DNA of 64,000 nucleotides from assembly GCA_965279565.1 (NCBI GenBank), contig OZ257249.1, positions 3,472,001 to 3,536,000 on the forward strand, read 5' to 3'. Position 1 is the stretch's first letter. Each line of letters opens with the position of its first letter. The stretch is from Tagaea sp965279565. Its GTDB lineage: Bacteria > Pseudomonadota > Alphaproteobacteria > CACIAM-22H2. Below are positions 40,752 to 49,361 of this stretch, piece by piece. Both the position numbers and the translations under genes were made by a program. Under the pieces are notes generated by a model. The model saw only the letters and a list, made by a program, of their open reading frames with translations, searched no databases and had not been told where the DNA came from.

Positions 40752-43121
40752 ATGCGGGCCCTGCGCTGGATCGGCGGGATACTGGCGGGCCTCGTCCTGC
40801 TCGGCACCGTCGTCGCCGGCCTCGGGCTTCTCTATCTGCGCACCGGCCTGCCGCAGACCGAAGGCACGCTACGCGTCGCCGGACTCGAAGGCCCGGTCGA
40901 GATCGTGCGCGACGGCTTCGGCATCCCGCATGTCTGGGCATCGGCCGAGCGCGATTTGTGGTTCGCGCTGGGCTTCCTGCACGCGCAGGACCGGCTCGTG
41001 CAGCTCGAATTCACGCGGCTGATCGGCCAGGGCCGGCTCGCCGAGGCGGTCGGGCCGCGTGCGTTGCCGCTCGACCGGTTCAACCGCGTGCTCGGCCTGC
41101 CGCAGGAGGCGCGCCGCGCCTATGCCATCGCCGACGCCGACACGCGCGCGCAGGCCGACGCCTATGCCGCGGGTGCCAACGCCAGCCTCGCCGCGCGCGG
41201 CGGCGCATGGCCGGTCGAGTTCCTGTGGCTCGGCCACCGCCCGGAGCGCTGGGAAGGCTGGCACACGCTGCTGTGGGGCCAGATGATGGGCCTCACGCTC
41301 AATGCCGGCTGGCGCGACGCGCTGCTGCGCGCGCGCCTCGGCGACCGGCTCACGCCCGAGCTGTTCGATTCACTCTGGCCGCGCGACGACGGCAGTGCGG
41401 CCGCCATCGCCTTCGATCCCGCCGACCGCACGACGGCGAAGCTTGCCGGCGCGGTGCTCGACGCGTTGCCCGCCCCGCTCGGTCCGCCGACCGCGTCGAA
41501 CGAATGGGTCGTCGCGGGCAGCCGCACGGCCAGCGGCAAGCCGATCCTCGCCAACGATCCGCATCTCAATCTCGGCGCACCCGGAATCTGGTACCTGGTG
41601 CGCCTCGAAGCGGCAGGTGCGGTCTATGCCGGTGCGACGGCGCCCGGCGCGCCCGCACTCGTGCTGGGGCGCAACGCGAACATCGCATGGGGCTTCACGA
41701 CGACGAACGCCGACGCGGCCGACCTGTTCCTCGAACGCGTCGATCCGGCCGACGCGTCGCGCTATCTCGTTCCCGGCGGATCGCGCGCCTTCGAGACGCG
41801 CGAGGAAATCATCCAGATCAATGGCCAGCGGCCCGAGACCATTGTCGTGCGCCGCACGCGCCACGGGGCCGTGATCTCCGACATCGACCCTGTCGCGCGC
41901 GCCACGGCCGGCGACGGCCACGCGATGGCGCTCGCCCTGCCCTTCATGTTCGCGCCCGACCGCACGGCGCAGGCACTGATGCGCCTCAACCGCGCGAAGG
42001 ACGCGCGCGAAGCCGTCGCCGCGACGCGCGACTGGCTGGGGCCGGTCCAGAACATGGTCTATGCCGACACGGCCGGCACGATCGGCCTGCGCACGGTGGG
42101 TGCGGTGCCGATGCGCGCGACGGCGCCGTCGCCCGTGCCCTATCGCGGCTGGATGCGCGAGGTCGGCTGGACCGGCTTCGTGCCGTTCGACGAAATGCCG
42201 TCACGCGAGAACCCGCCGGCTGGCTTCGTGTCGAACGCCAACGACCGCGTGGTCGCGACCAACTGGCCGCACCATCTGGGCTTCTCGTTCGATCCCACCT
42301 ACCGGCAGCGGCGCATCGTCGAGATGCTCGGCTCGCGCACCGGGCAGGATTCCGCGTTCCACGAGGCGATGCTGGCCGACGCGCACTCGCTGTTCGCGCG
42401 CGAGGCGATCGCCGCGGCGGCTTCGCTCGCCCCGGTTGAGCTTCGCGTGCGTGCAGCACTCGACCGGCTGCGCGCGTGGGACGGGCGCATGGACCGGACG
42501 CGCGGCGAACCGCTGATCTTCGCCGCGTGGATGCGCGAGCTCACGCGCCGCACGCTCGCGATCGCGGCCGGCGATCTGTCCGAAGCCCTGCTGCGCGAAC
42601 GGCCGCGCCTGGTGCTGGACGTGCTGAATGGCCGCTCGAAATGGTGCGGCGACGGCGGCGAGACGGCGTGTGCGCGCGCCGCAGAAGCCGCACTTGCCGA
42701 CGCGCTCGACTGGATCGCGGCGCGCCACGGGCGCGACGCGGCAAGCTGGAAATGGGGATCGGAGCATCGCGCCCCGTTCGACAACCCGATCTTCGCGCGC
42801 CTGCCGCTGGTCGGTCCCTTGCTGGGCATCGGCGCGCCGACGCATGGCGACTACTACACGGTCAATCGCGGCGGCGGGCGCATGTCGGACGCGGCACAGC
42901 CCTTCGCGCATGTGCATGGGGCGGGCTACCGCGCGGTCTACGATCTTGCCGATCTCGACGCGTCGCTTTTCATCGTGGCACCCGGCCAGTCGGGCGACAT
43001 CCTGTCGGCGCACTGGCGCGATCTGGCCGGCCTGTGGGCCGACGGCCAGCATGTGCGGCTCGCCCGCTCGCGCGTCGAACTGGGCGAGGATTCGCGGCGC
43101 CTGCGCCTGCTGCCGCCATAG
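40752..43121 (+). CDS. Penicillin acylase-family Ntn-hydrolase
   Basis: A 789-residue Ntn-hydrolase precursor. An N-terminal membrane or signal segment (ILAGLVLLGTVVAGLGLLYL) precedes the alpha chain (VEIVRDGFGIPHV, LWFALGFLHAQDRLVQLEF). The predicted autocleavage nucleophile is Ser249 in ASNEWVVAGSR, and the beta-chain motif NDPHLNLGAPGIWY follows. Such enzymes cut amides such as penicillins or acyl-homoserine lactones; the substrate is not readable. It should act outside the inner membrane. The ATG at 40752 follows the aldehyde-dehydrogenase stop by 3 bp. Confidence 0.93.
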   Translation: MRALRWIGGILAGLVLLGTVVAGLGLLYLRTGLPQTEGTLRVAGLEGPVEIVRDGFGIPHVWASAERDLWFALGFLHAQDRLVQLEFTRLIGQGRLAEAVGPRALPLDRFNRVLGLPQEARRAYAIADADTRAQADAYAAGANASLAARGGAWPVEFLWLGHRPERWEGWHTLLWGQMMGLTLNAGWRDALLRARLGDRLTPELFDSLWPRDDGSAAAIAFDPADRTTAKLAGAVLDALPAPLGPPTASNEWVVAGSRTASGKPILANDPHLNLGAPGIWYLVRLEAAGAVYAGATAPGAPALVLGRNANIAWGFTTTNADAADLFLERVDPADASRYLVPGGSRAFETREEIIQINGQRPETIVVRRTRHGAVISDIDPVARATAGDGHAMALALPFMFAPDRTAQALMRLNRAKDAREAVAATRDWLGPVQNMVYADTAGTIGLRTVGAVPMRATAPSPVPYRGWMREVGWTGFVPFDEMPSRENPPAGFVSNANDRVVATNWPHHLGFSFDPTYRQRRIVEMLGSRTGQDSAFHEAMLADAHSLFAREAIAAAASLAPVELRVRAALDRLRAWDGRMDRTRGEPLIFAAWMRELTRRTLAIAAGDLSEALLRERPRLVLDVLNGRSKWCGDGGETACARAAEAALADALDWIAARHGRDAASWKWGSEHRAPFDNPIFARLPLVGPLLGIGAPTHGDYYTVNRGGGRMSDAAQPFAHVHGAGYRAVYDLADLDASLFIVAPGQSGDILSAHWRDLAGLWADGQHVRLARSRVELGEDSRRLRLLPP

Positions 43122-43155
43122 AATTTCCAGTGTTTTCAGTTCGTTGCGCGACAAT

Positions 43156-43170
43156 TAACCGGTCATCAAC
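43156..43170 (+). promoter_or_regulatory. CtrA-like box upstream of motB
   Basis: TTAA-N7-TCAA (7 of 8 CtrA positions) lies 132 bp before the motB ATG in an A+T-enriched part of the 181-bp gap. TTTAG occurs about 27 bp further on, close to the spacing of TTTAG in the fliL elements. Confidence 0.35.
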
Positions 43171-43302
43171 GAACTTCGGATAGTTTTTAATCGAATTTTA
43201 GCGGGTCGCCCCGCCGTTGTTCTTGCATCGCACCAAGCGCATATTCCCTGCGCGCGGGCGATCCGGGAATCGGCTGCGGGCGACACAGGTGCGGAAAGTC
43301 GA

Positions 43303-44388
43303 ATGGCCGACGAGAGCAATCATCCAGTCATCATCGTCAAGCGCGGCAAGAAGGGCCACGACGGCGCGCATGGCGGCGGCTGGAAGGTGGCCTATGCCGA
43401 CTTCGTGACCGCGATGATGGCGTTCTTCCTGCTGCTCTGGCTGCTCAACGCGACCGACCAGGAAAAGCGCCAGGGCATCGCGCAGTACTTCACTGCCTTC
43501 GATGCCGTGTCGCGCTCGACGTCCGGTGCCGGCGGCGTGCTCGGCGGCGTCACGCTCGGCCCGGGCGATCTTCCCAACATGACCGGCGGCATCGTCGTCG
43601 GCGTTCCGCTCGCCCCGACCGGCGAGGAACGCGACACCGAAGGCCCCGACTTCGCCGAGAAGCAGGGCCAGGCGGCCGCCAGCGAGGACAGCGAGAACCC
43701 GCAGCCCAACGCGCGCGGCGCATCGGGCATCGGCCCGGGCCCGTCGGGGCGCGAGACGGCCGGCGACCGCCGCCCGGGCAACCGGCCCGAGGGCGCGCTG
43801 TTCAGCGGCAGCCGCCCCGAAGGAGAGCAGGAAGCCAACGGCGTCGTCGTGCGCCAGAACAACGCGTTCCAGCAGCAGATGGTCGCCGAGATGGGCAAGC
43901 GCGAGGAGCAGAGCTTCCAGCGCGCCGAAGCCGACATCCGCCAGGCCATCCAGGACGTGCCGGAACTGAAGCCGCTTGCGCAGAACCTGCTTGTCGACCG
44001 CACGCCCGAGGGCCTGCGCATCCAGCTCGTCGACCAGGAACGCTATTCGATGTTCGCCTCGGGCTCGCCCGCACCGGCCGAAGCCACGCGCCGCCTGCTG
44101 GCGACGGTCGCGAAGATCGTGCAGAACCTGCCCAACTCCGTCGCCATCGCCGGCCACACCGACGCGGTCCCCTTCCCGCGCGGCGCCCAGTACACGAACT
44201 GGGAACTGTCGAGCGACCGCGCCAACGCCGCGCGCCGCGCGATGATCGAGGCGGGCCTGCCGCAGGCGCGCATCGCGCGCGTCGTCGGCCGCGCGGATAC
44301 CGAGCCGCTGATCGCCGACAATCCCAGCGATCCGCGCAACCGGCGCATCTCGATCATCCTGCTGCGCGACATCCCGCCCGCGACCTGA
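43303..44388 (+). CDS. motB: MotB-like flagellar stator protein
   Basis: MotB anchors the proton-driven stator to peptidoglycan. The 361-residue protein has the stator helix AYADFVTAMMAFFLLLWLL with the proton-binding Asp33. The following ~150-residue linker is long, Gly/Pro/Glu-rich and probably disordered. The C-terminal OmpA-like domain shows IAGHTDAVPF and LSSDRANAARR. No motA accompanies it, so this is an orphan stator gene or the partner of a distant motA. The ATG at 43303 is supported by the helix position. phoD follows 5 bp later. Confidence 0.93.
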   Translation: MADESNHPVIIVKRGKKGHDGAHGGGWKVAYADFVTAMMAFFLLLWLLNATDQEKRQGIAQYFTAFDAVSRSTSGAGGVLGGVTLGPGDLPNMTGGIVVGVPLAPTGEERDTEGPDFAEKQGQAAASEDSENPQPNARGASGIGPGPSGRETAGDRRPGNRPEGALFSGSRPEGEQEANGVVVRQNNAFQQQMVAEMGKREEQSFQRAEADIRQAIQDVPELKPLAQNLLVDRTPEGLRIQLVDQERYSMFASGSPAPAEATRRLLATVAKIVQNLPNSVAIAGHTDAVPFPRGAQYTNWELSSDRANAARRAMIEAGLPQARIARVVGRADTEPLIADNPSDPRNRRISIILLRDIPPAT

Positions 44389-44393
44389 CGCGC

Positions 44394-45941
44394 GTGCCGG
44401 ACCGCCTGCCCGCCGAGACGACCCGCCGGGCATTGCTGCTCGCCGCCGGTGCCGCGCTCGCCGGCTGTGCCGCCCCCGCCCCGATCGCTTCGCGGACGAC
44501 CGGCCCCTATCCCTTCACGCTCGGCGTGGCATCCGGCGATCCGTGGCCGGACGGGTTCGTGCTGTGGACGCGGCTGATCCCCGACCGGCGCGCCGAGAAT
44601 GGTGGCATGGCGGCCGCACCGGTCGATGTCGTGTGGGAAATCTCGCGCGATCCATCCTTCGCGACGGTCGAGCGCACCGGTACGGCACGCGCCGACTGGG
44701 CGTCCGCGCACAGCGTGCATGTCGAGCTTGGCGGCCTCGCCCCCGCGCGCGACTACTGGTACCGCTTCCGCGCGAACGGCCACGCGAGCCCGACGGGACG
44801 CGCGCGCACCGCACCCGCACCCGGCACGCTGCCCGCACGCCTGAATTTCGTGGCGTGCGGCTGCAACAATTTCGAGCACGGTTTCTTCACGGCCTACCGC
44901 CACATCGCGCACGAAGCGCCCGATTTCGCGTTCCACTCCGGCGACTATATCTACGAATACGGCCCCTATCGCGGCCCGCTGCCACGCGTGCGCCAGCACG
45001 AAGGCGCGATGTGCCGCACGCTCGACGACTATCGGCGGCGCTACGCGCTGTACAAGTCAGACCCCGACCTGCAGGCCGCGCACGCGGCCACGCCCTTCGT
45101 GATGTCGTTCGACGATCACGAGGTCGCCGACAACTGGTCGCAGAGTTTCAGCCGGTCGAGCGGTACCGAGGCCGCCTTCCTCGCGCGTCGCAACGCGGCC
45201 CTGCAGGCCTGGTACGAGCACCTGCCGCTGCGCGCCGCACAGCGGCCGACGGCGGCGGGCACGACGATGCATCGCGCCCTCGCCTTCGGCGATCTTGCCG
45301 CCTTCGACGTGCTCGACACGCGCCAGTACCGCACGCGCCAGCCCTGCGGCGACAGCGTGCAGCCGGCCTGCCCCGAAATGGACGCGGCCGCGGCACAGAT
45401 GCTGGGACCGGCGCAGGAAGCGTGGCTGTACGGGCAGCTCGCGAATTCGCGCGCGCGCTGGAACTTCCTGGCCCAGCAGGTGGCCATGATGCGCATCGAT
45501 CTCGGCCGGCGGAATTTCAACATGGACGGATGGGCCGGCTACACCGCCGCACGCGGGCGACTGCACGCTTTCCTCGAACGGCGAAAGCCGGCCAACCCGG
45601 TCGTCCTGACGGGCGACTGGCATCGCAACTGGATCGGTCACCTGAAATCCGACTACGACAACCCCGGCTCGGCAACGCTGGCGCCGGAGTTCGCCGCGAC
45701 ATCGATCAGCTCGGACGGCGACCCGGAGGACGATACGGCCCGGCGCGCGCGCGTCCTTCCGATCAACCCGCACCTGCGCCACTACAGCGACCGGCGCGGC
45801 TACATGGCGTTCGATCTGACGCCGGCCCGCCTCGACGTGCGCCTGCGCAGCGTGGCCAGCGTCATGCGGCCGGATGCACCGGTCGAGACGTCGGCAAGCT
45901 ATTCGGTGGTCGCCGGCGATCCGCGCGTCCACGACGCCTGA
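44394..45941 (+). CDS. phoD: PhoD-like alkaline phosphatase, Tat-exported
   Basis: A 515-residue PhoD metallophosphatase/phosphodiesterase. A twin-arginine signal (TTRRALLLAAGAALAGC) is also a lipoprotein signal with Cys at the end, so the enzyme is probably a Tat-exported lipoprotein. PhoD motifs seen are FTLGVASGDPWPDGFVLWTRL, FHSGDYIYEYG, MSFDDHEVADNW and LTGDWHRNW, carrying the metal ligands. The start is GTG at 44394, five bases after the motB stop. It probably releases phosphate from diesters. Confidence 0.93.
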   Translation: MPDRLPAETTRRALLLAAGAALAGCAAPAPIASRTTGPYPFTLGVASGDPWPDGFVLWTRLIPDRRAENGGMAAAPVDVVWEISRDPSFATVERTGTARADWASAHSVHVELGGLAPARDYWYRFRANGHASPTGRARTAPAPGTLPARLNFVACGCNNFEHGFFTAYRHIAHEAPDFAFHSGDYIYEYGPYRGPLPRVRQHEGAMCRTLDDYRRRYALYKSDPDLQAAHAATPFVMSFDDHEVADNWSQSFSRSSGTEAAFLARRNAALQAWYEHLPLRAAQRPTAAGTTMHRALAFGDLAAFDVLDTRQYRTRQPCGDSVQPACPEMDAAAAQMLGPAQEAWLYGQLANSRARWNFLAQQVAMMRIDLGRRNFNMDGWAGYTAARGRLHAFLERRKPANPVVLTGDWHRNWIGHLKSDYDNPGSATLAPEFAATSISSDGDPEDDTARRARVLPINPHLRHYSDRRGYMAFDLTPARLDVRLRSVASVMRPDAPVETSASYSVVAGDPRVHDA

Positions 45942-45947
45942 CGTCGG

Positions 45948-46571
45948 CTATTCCACCATCGCCTGCTTGAGCCTGGGCATCGTGCTCTTGAGGGCGAGCA
46001 GTACCTGCGGATCGAACATCGCCGGCGTCATGCGCTCATCGCCGATCGTCATGCTGGCGAGCACCGCGTCGTGCGACATGGCCGGCTTGTACGAGCGTCG
46101 TTCCCACATCGCGGCATAGACGTCGCCGACGGTCGCGATGCGCGCGGGCAGGCTGATCTGCGCACCGGCGAGTTTCTCGGGATAGCCGGTCCCGTCGAAG
46201 CGTTCATGGTGGTGCAGTGCCACGTCCTCGACGAAGGCGAGCATCGGCGTCTCGCCGAGCTGGCGCAGGCGCTGGCTGCCGTAGATCGAATGGAGCTCGA
46301 CGAGCTTGCGCTCTTCCGGCGTCAGGCGGCGCGGTGCGTAGAGAATCTCGGGCGGGACATCGAGCTTGCCGATATCGTGGAACAGGGAGGCGAGCTGGAC
46401 CTTCAGTATGTCGGCTTCGTCGAACCCGACCTCGCGCGCGAGCAGCGATGCGACCGTGCTGACATGGATCGAATGGGTGTGGAGCGCCGGATCGCGATCG
46501 GCCTGCTCGCTCCAGAGCTTGGCGACCCAGCCCTCATCCGGCGCTGACGGCGGCTCGTGACTTCGGGCCAT
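45948..46571 (-). CDS. HD-GYP-domain protein (c-di-GMP phosphodiesterase)
   Basis: A 207-residue stand-alone HD-GYP protein. The HD pair is His65-Asp66 in FHDIGK, the GYP signature is HHHERFDGTGYP (residues 120-131), and DVYAAM closes the site. HD-GYP proteins degrade cyclic di-GMP, which controls motility versus attachment. No receiver or sensor domain is attached, so regulation must come from partners. The ATG at 46571 has GGGGGAAC upstream. It is convergent with motB-phoD, which fits a link to motility. Confidence 0.93.
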   Translation of the reverse strand: MARSHEPPSAPDEGWVAKLWSEQADRDPALHTHSIHVSTVASLLAREVGFDEADILKVQLASLFHDIGKLDVPPEILYAPRRLTPEERKLVELHSIYGSQRLRQLGETPMLAFVEDVALHHHERFDGTGYPEKLAGAQISLPARIATVGDVYAAMWERRSYKPAMSHDAVLASMTIGDERMTPAMFDPQVLLALKSTMPRLKQAMVE

Positions 46572-46743
46572 GTCGTTCCCCCGTGCTGTCCGCGGAACCG
46601 CTTCGGGAATTGAACAATTTTTCGTGAACTTCAACCGATCCGGGCAAGGTGACCATGCGGTGGGGCCTGCGTCAAGGCAGCGAGAGGCGCTTGCGGGGTG
46701 CGCGAAGCTCCCATACGCTTGTCGGCATACCAGCGGAGGCGAC

Positions 46744-47220
46744 GTGAACGAGGTCGCGCAACTGCCCGTCATCGATGTACCGCCTGCGGACGACCGCACG
46801 GCCTATGCCGGGTTGCGCCGGCGCCGGGTCTTCGGCTGGATGCTCGATGTCGCGATCTGTGGCCTGATCGCGTGGGCCGCCGCCATCCCGGCGACCTTCA
46901 TCGGCCTGCTCAGTTTCGGCGTGCTGTGGGCGCCGGCCTGGTTCCTGGTGGCGCTGATCCCGCTCCTCTACAACGCGTTCCTGATTTCCGGCGCCAAGCG
47001 CTCGACGCTGGGCCAGCGCCTTGCCGGCGTGCGTGTCGAAACACCCGACGGCAGGCAGGCCGGGTTCCTGCAGGCCGGCGTGCATTTCGTCCTGTTCTAT
47101 CTCGGCCTCGCCTTCACCGGCGGCCTGATCGTGCTCTGGAGCTTCTTCAACCCGCGCAAGTCTCTGGTCCACGACATCCTCGCCGGTCTCGAAGCGCGGC
47201 GCGCAGGCGGTGGCGCATGA
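46744..47220 (+). CDS. RDD-family membrane protein
   Basis: A 158-residue protein with three to four membrane helices and the RDD motif in modified form (RRRVFGWMLDVAI). The downstream LLYNAFLISGAKRSTLGQRLAGVRV is typical of the family, whose members are suggested to be transporters. No specific substrate is evident. The GTG at 46744 has an excellent GGAGG 4 bp upstream. Its stop overlaps the bpt start by 4 bp. Confidence 0.88.
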   Translation: MNEVAQLPVIDVPPADDRTAYAGLRRRRVFGWMLDVAICGLIAWAAAIPATFIGLLSFGVLWAPAWFLVALIPLLYNAFLISGAKRSTLGQRLAGVRVETPDGRQAGFLQAGVHFVLFYLGLAFTGGLIVLWSFFNPRKSLVHDILAGLEARRAGGGA

Positions 47221-47999
47221 CCGCACAGGGCAGCAGCACCGCGCGCTTCTACTATTCGATGCCTTCGCCGTGCCCCTATATCGAAGGGCGCATGGAGCGA
47301 CGCATCTTCGTCGACCTGACCGGACCGCAGGCCGTGCTTTCCTACGATCTGCTCTCCGAGGCGGGATTCCGCCGCTCGCTCGGCTTCGCCTATCGCCCGG
47401 CCTGCCCGGGCTGCAACGCGTGCGTGGCCGTGCGCATCCCGGTCGCGCAGTTCGACATGACGCGCCAGTGGCGCCGCGTGCTCGCGCGCAACGCCGACCT
47501 CGCCGGCGAGTTCCGCCCCGCGGTCGCGACGGCCGAGCAGTACGCACTGTTCTCGCGCTACCAGGTCGGCCGCCATCGCGACGGCGAGATGGCGCGCATG
47601 GATTTCGAGGACTACCGGACGATGATCGAGGTCGGGGCGATCGCCTCGAACGTGCTCGAGATCCGCGACCGGCACGGCAACCTGATGGGGGCCTGCCTGA
47701 TCGACCGGATGGGGCGCGGCTACTCGGCCGTCTATTCGTTCTACGAACCCGAGACGCCGACCCGGTCGCTCGGCAGCTACCTGATCCTGTGGCTGGTCGA
47801 GGAAGCGCGGCGCGCGGGCCTCGAGCATGTCTATCTGGGCTACTGGATCCACCAGAGCGAGAAGATGGCCTACAAGGTGCGCTTCCAGCCGCTCGAGGCG
47901 CTGACCCGCGAAGGCTGGCATCCGATCGACCAGAACGGGGTCGCGCGACGCGCATGGCCGGCCGGCCGCGGCAGCCGCAGGTCTCCCGCAACCGACTGA
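47217..47999 (+). CDS. bpt: Aspartate/glutamate leucyl-/arginyl-tRNA-protein transferase
   Basis: This enzyme adds Leu (or Arg) from tRNA to proteins beginning with Asp or Glu, marking them for N-degron proteolysis. The 260-residue protein has the conserved N-terminal Cys19 in PSPCPYIEG, the CPGCNAC cluster (Cys63, 66, 69) and the C-terminal GYWIHQSEKMAYKVRFQPLE. The ATG at 47217 overlaps the RDD stop. Bacterial homologues fall in the Bpt class, but leucyl versus arginyl use cannot be read with certainty. Confidence 0.95.
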   Translation: MTAQGSSTARFYYSMPSPCPYIEGRMERRIFVDLTGPQAVLSYDLLSEAGFRRSLGFAYRPACPGCNACVAVRIPVAQFDMTRQWRRVLARNADLAGEFRPAVATAEQYALFSRYQVGRHRDGEMARMDFEDYRTMIEVGAIASNVLEIRDRHGNLMGACLIDRMGRGYSAVYSFYEPETPTRSLGSYLILWLVEEARRAGLEHVYLGYWIHQSEKMAYKVRFQPLEALTREGWHPIDQNGVARRAWPAGRGSRRSPATD

Positions 48000-48188
48000 T
48001 ATATTTCTCCGTTTGCCCATTTTCTGGGCCGCCCGCCCGGCATTCCATTGTGGCGGGCCCCGATGGGCCATGTTACTTTCGGCCATTCGCGTGGGTTGTG
48101 TTCGCTGCCGTTTTCATGCGGCGAAGGCGGGTCGTGCGTGAATCAAGCAATGTGCTTCTGACGAGAACAGAAAACAGGGAGACAGGGA
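48000..48188. other. Intergenic leader before the TRAP binding-protein gene
   Basis: The 189-bp gap holds the promoter region of the TRAP solute-binding gene. A ribosome binding site AGGGAGACAGGGA directly precedes its ATG. I see no clear -35/-10 pair, terminator or repeat that I would defend. Confidence 0.4.
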
Positions 48189-49280
48189 ATGAAGCGTCGC
48201 AATTTCATCACTACGGCCGGTCTCGGTCTGGCGGCCGCCCCGCTCGCCGCTCCGGCGATCGCGCAGGGCGTCATCCGCTGGCGCATGGCCTCCAGCTTTC
48301 CGAAGTCGCTCGACACGATCTTCGGTGCCGGCGAGGTGCTGGCCAAGAGCGTGGCCGCTGCATCGGGCGGCAAGTTCGAGATCCGCGTCTTCGCGGCCGG
48401 CGAGATCGTTCCCGGCCTGCAGGTGCTGGACGCCGTCCAGGCCGGCACGGTCGAGTGCGGCCACACGGCCAACTACTACTATATCGGCAAGGACGCGACC
48501 TTCGCGTTCGACACGGCCGTTCCGTTCGGCCTGAACTCGCGCCAGCAGACGGCGTGGATGGTCGCCGGCGGCGGCCGCGAGTTGATGGCCGAACTGTTCA
48601 AGGCCTACAACGTCGTCGCGCATCCGGCCGGCAACACGGGCTGCCAGATGGGCGGCTGGTTCCGCAAGGAGATCAAGGAGCCGGGCGACTTCTCCGGCGT
48701 CAAGATGCGCATCGGCGGCTTTGCCGGCCAGGTGCTCTCCAAGCTCGGCATGGTGCCCCAGCAGCTCGCTGCCCCGGACATCTATCCGGCGCTCGAAAAG
48801 GGCACGATCGACGCGGCCGAATGGGTCGGTCCGTACGACGACGAGAAGCTCGGCTTCAACAAGGTCGCGCCGTTCTACTACTACCCGGGTTGGTGGGAAG
48901 GTGGCCCGCAGCTCTCGGCCATCGTCAACGACAAGGCGTGGGATTCGCTGTCGGCCGACAACAAGGCGATCTTCCAGGCCGCTTCGTACGAGGCGCACAC
49001 GGTCATGCAGGCCCGCTACGACGCGCTCAACCCGGCGGCCCTGCGCCGTCTGGTGGCGAACGGCACGAAGCTGCGCGCATTCAGCCCGAACGTGCTGAAG
49101 GCCTGCCTCGACGCCGCGAACGAGGTCTACGAAGAGACCTCGGCCAAGAACGCGCTGTTCAAGAAGGTGTTCACGTCGTGGCGCTCGTTCCGCAACAACC
49201 AGGTCGACTGGTTCAAGGTCGCGGAAGGCCGCTTCGACAACTTCATGAACACCCAGGGTACGGTGGTGAAGAAGTCCTGA
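48189..49280 (+). CDS. TRAP transporter solute-binding protein (TakP-like, DctP family)
   Basis: A 363-residue periplasmic binding protein with an RR-containing signal (MKRRNFITTAGLGLAAAP, likely cut after AIAQ). The mature sequence, especially MRIGGFAGQVLSKLG, IYPALEKGTIDAAEWVGPYDD and YYYPGWWEGGPQLS, resembles TakP, the alpha-keto-acid binder of Rhodobacter sphaeroides. The conserved Arg that holds the carboxylate lies in MRIGG. The ATG is at 48189. It ends at a strong terminator and faces the permease genes. Confidence 0.95.
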   Translation: MKRRNFITTAGLGLAAAPLAAPAIAQGVIRWRMASSFPKSLDTIFGAGEVLAKSVAAASGGKFEIRVFAAGEIVPGLQVLDAVQAGTVECGHTANYYYIGKDATFAFDTAVPFGLNSRQQTAWMVAGGGRELMAELFKAYNVVAHPAGNTGCQMGGWFRKEIKEPGDFSGVKMRIGGFAGQVLSKLGMVPQQLAAPDIYPALEKGTIDAAEWVGPYDDEKLGFNKVAPFYYYPGWWEGGPQLSAIVNDKAWDSLSADNKAIFQAASYEAHTVMQARYDALNPAALRRLVANGTKLRAFSPNVLKACLDAANEVYEETSAKNALFKKVFTSWRSFRNNQVDWFKVAEGRFDNFMNTQGTVVKKS

Positions 49281-49305
49281 TCGCCGCCAGCCTCGCCTAA
49301 AAGCG

Positions 49306-49343
49306 AACGCCCGCCCGGGAAACCGGGCGGGCGTTTTCTTTTC
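49306..49343. terminator. Strong bidirectional terminator between TRAP genes
   Basis: A 13-bp perfect stem (AACGCCCGCCCGG with CCGGGCGGGCGTT) encloses a GAAA tetraloop and is followed by TTCTTTTCC on the plus strand. It ends the binding-protein gene, and the reverse side can end the permease operon. Confidence 0.88.
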
Positions 49344-49361
49344 CGGGCCGCGGCGCCGGGA

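Noticed and set aside
39470..42439. Very long frame (989 codons) overlapping the aldehyde dehydrogenase and penicillin acylase genes
   Set aside because: It runs across two genes with intact catalytic motifs in other frames, and its own sequence is low-complexity Arg/Gly/Ala.
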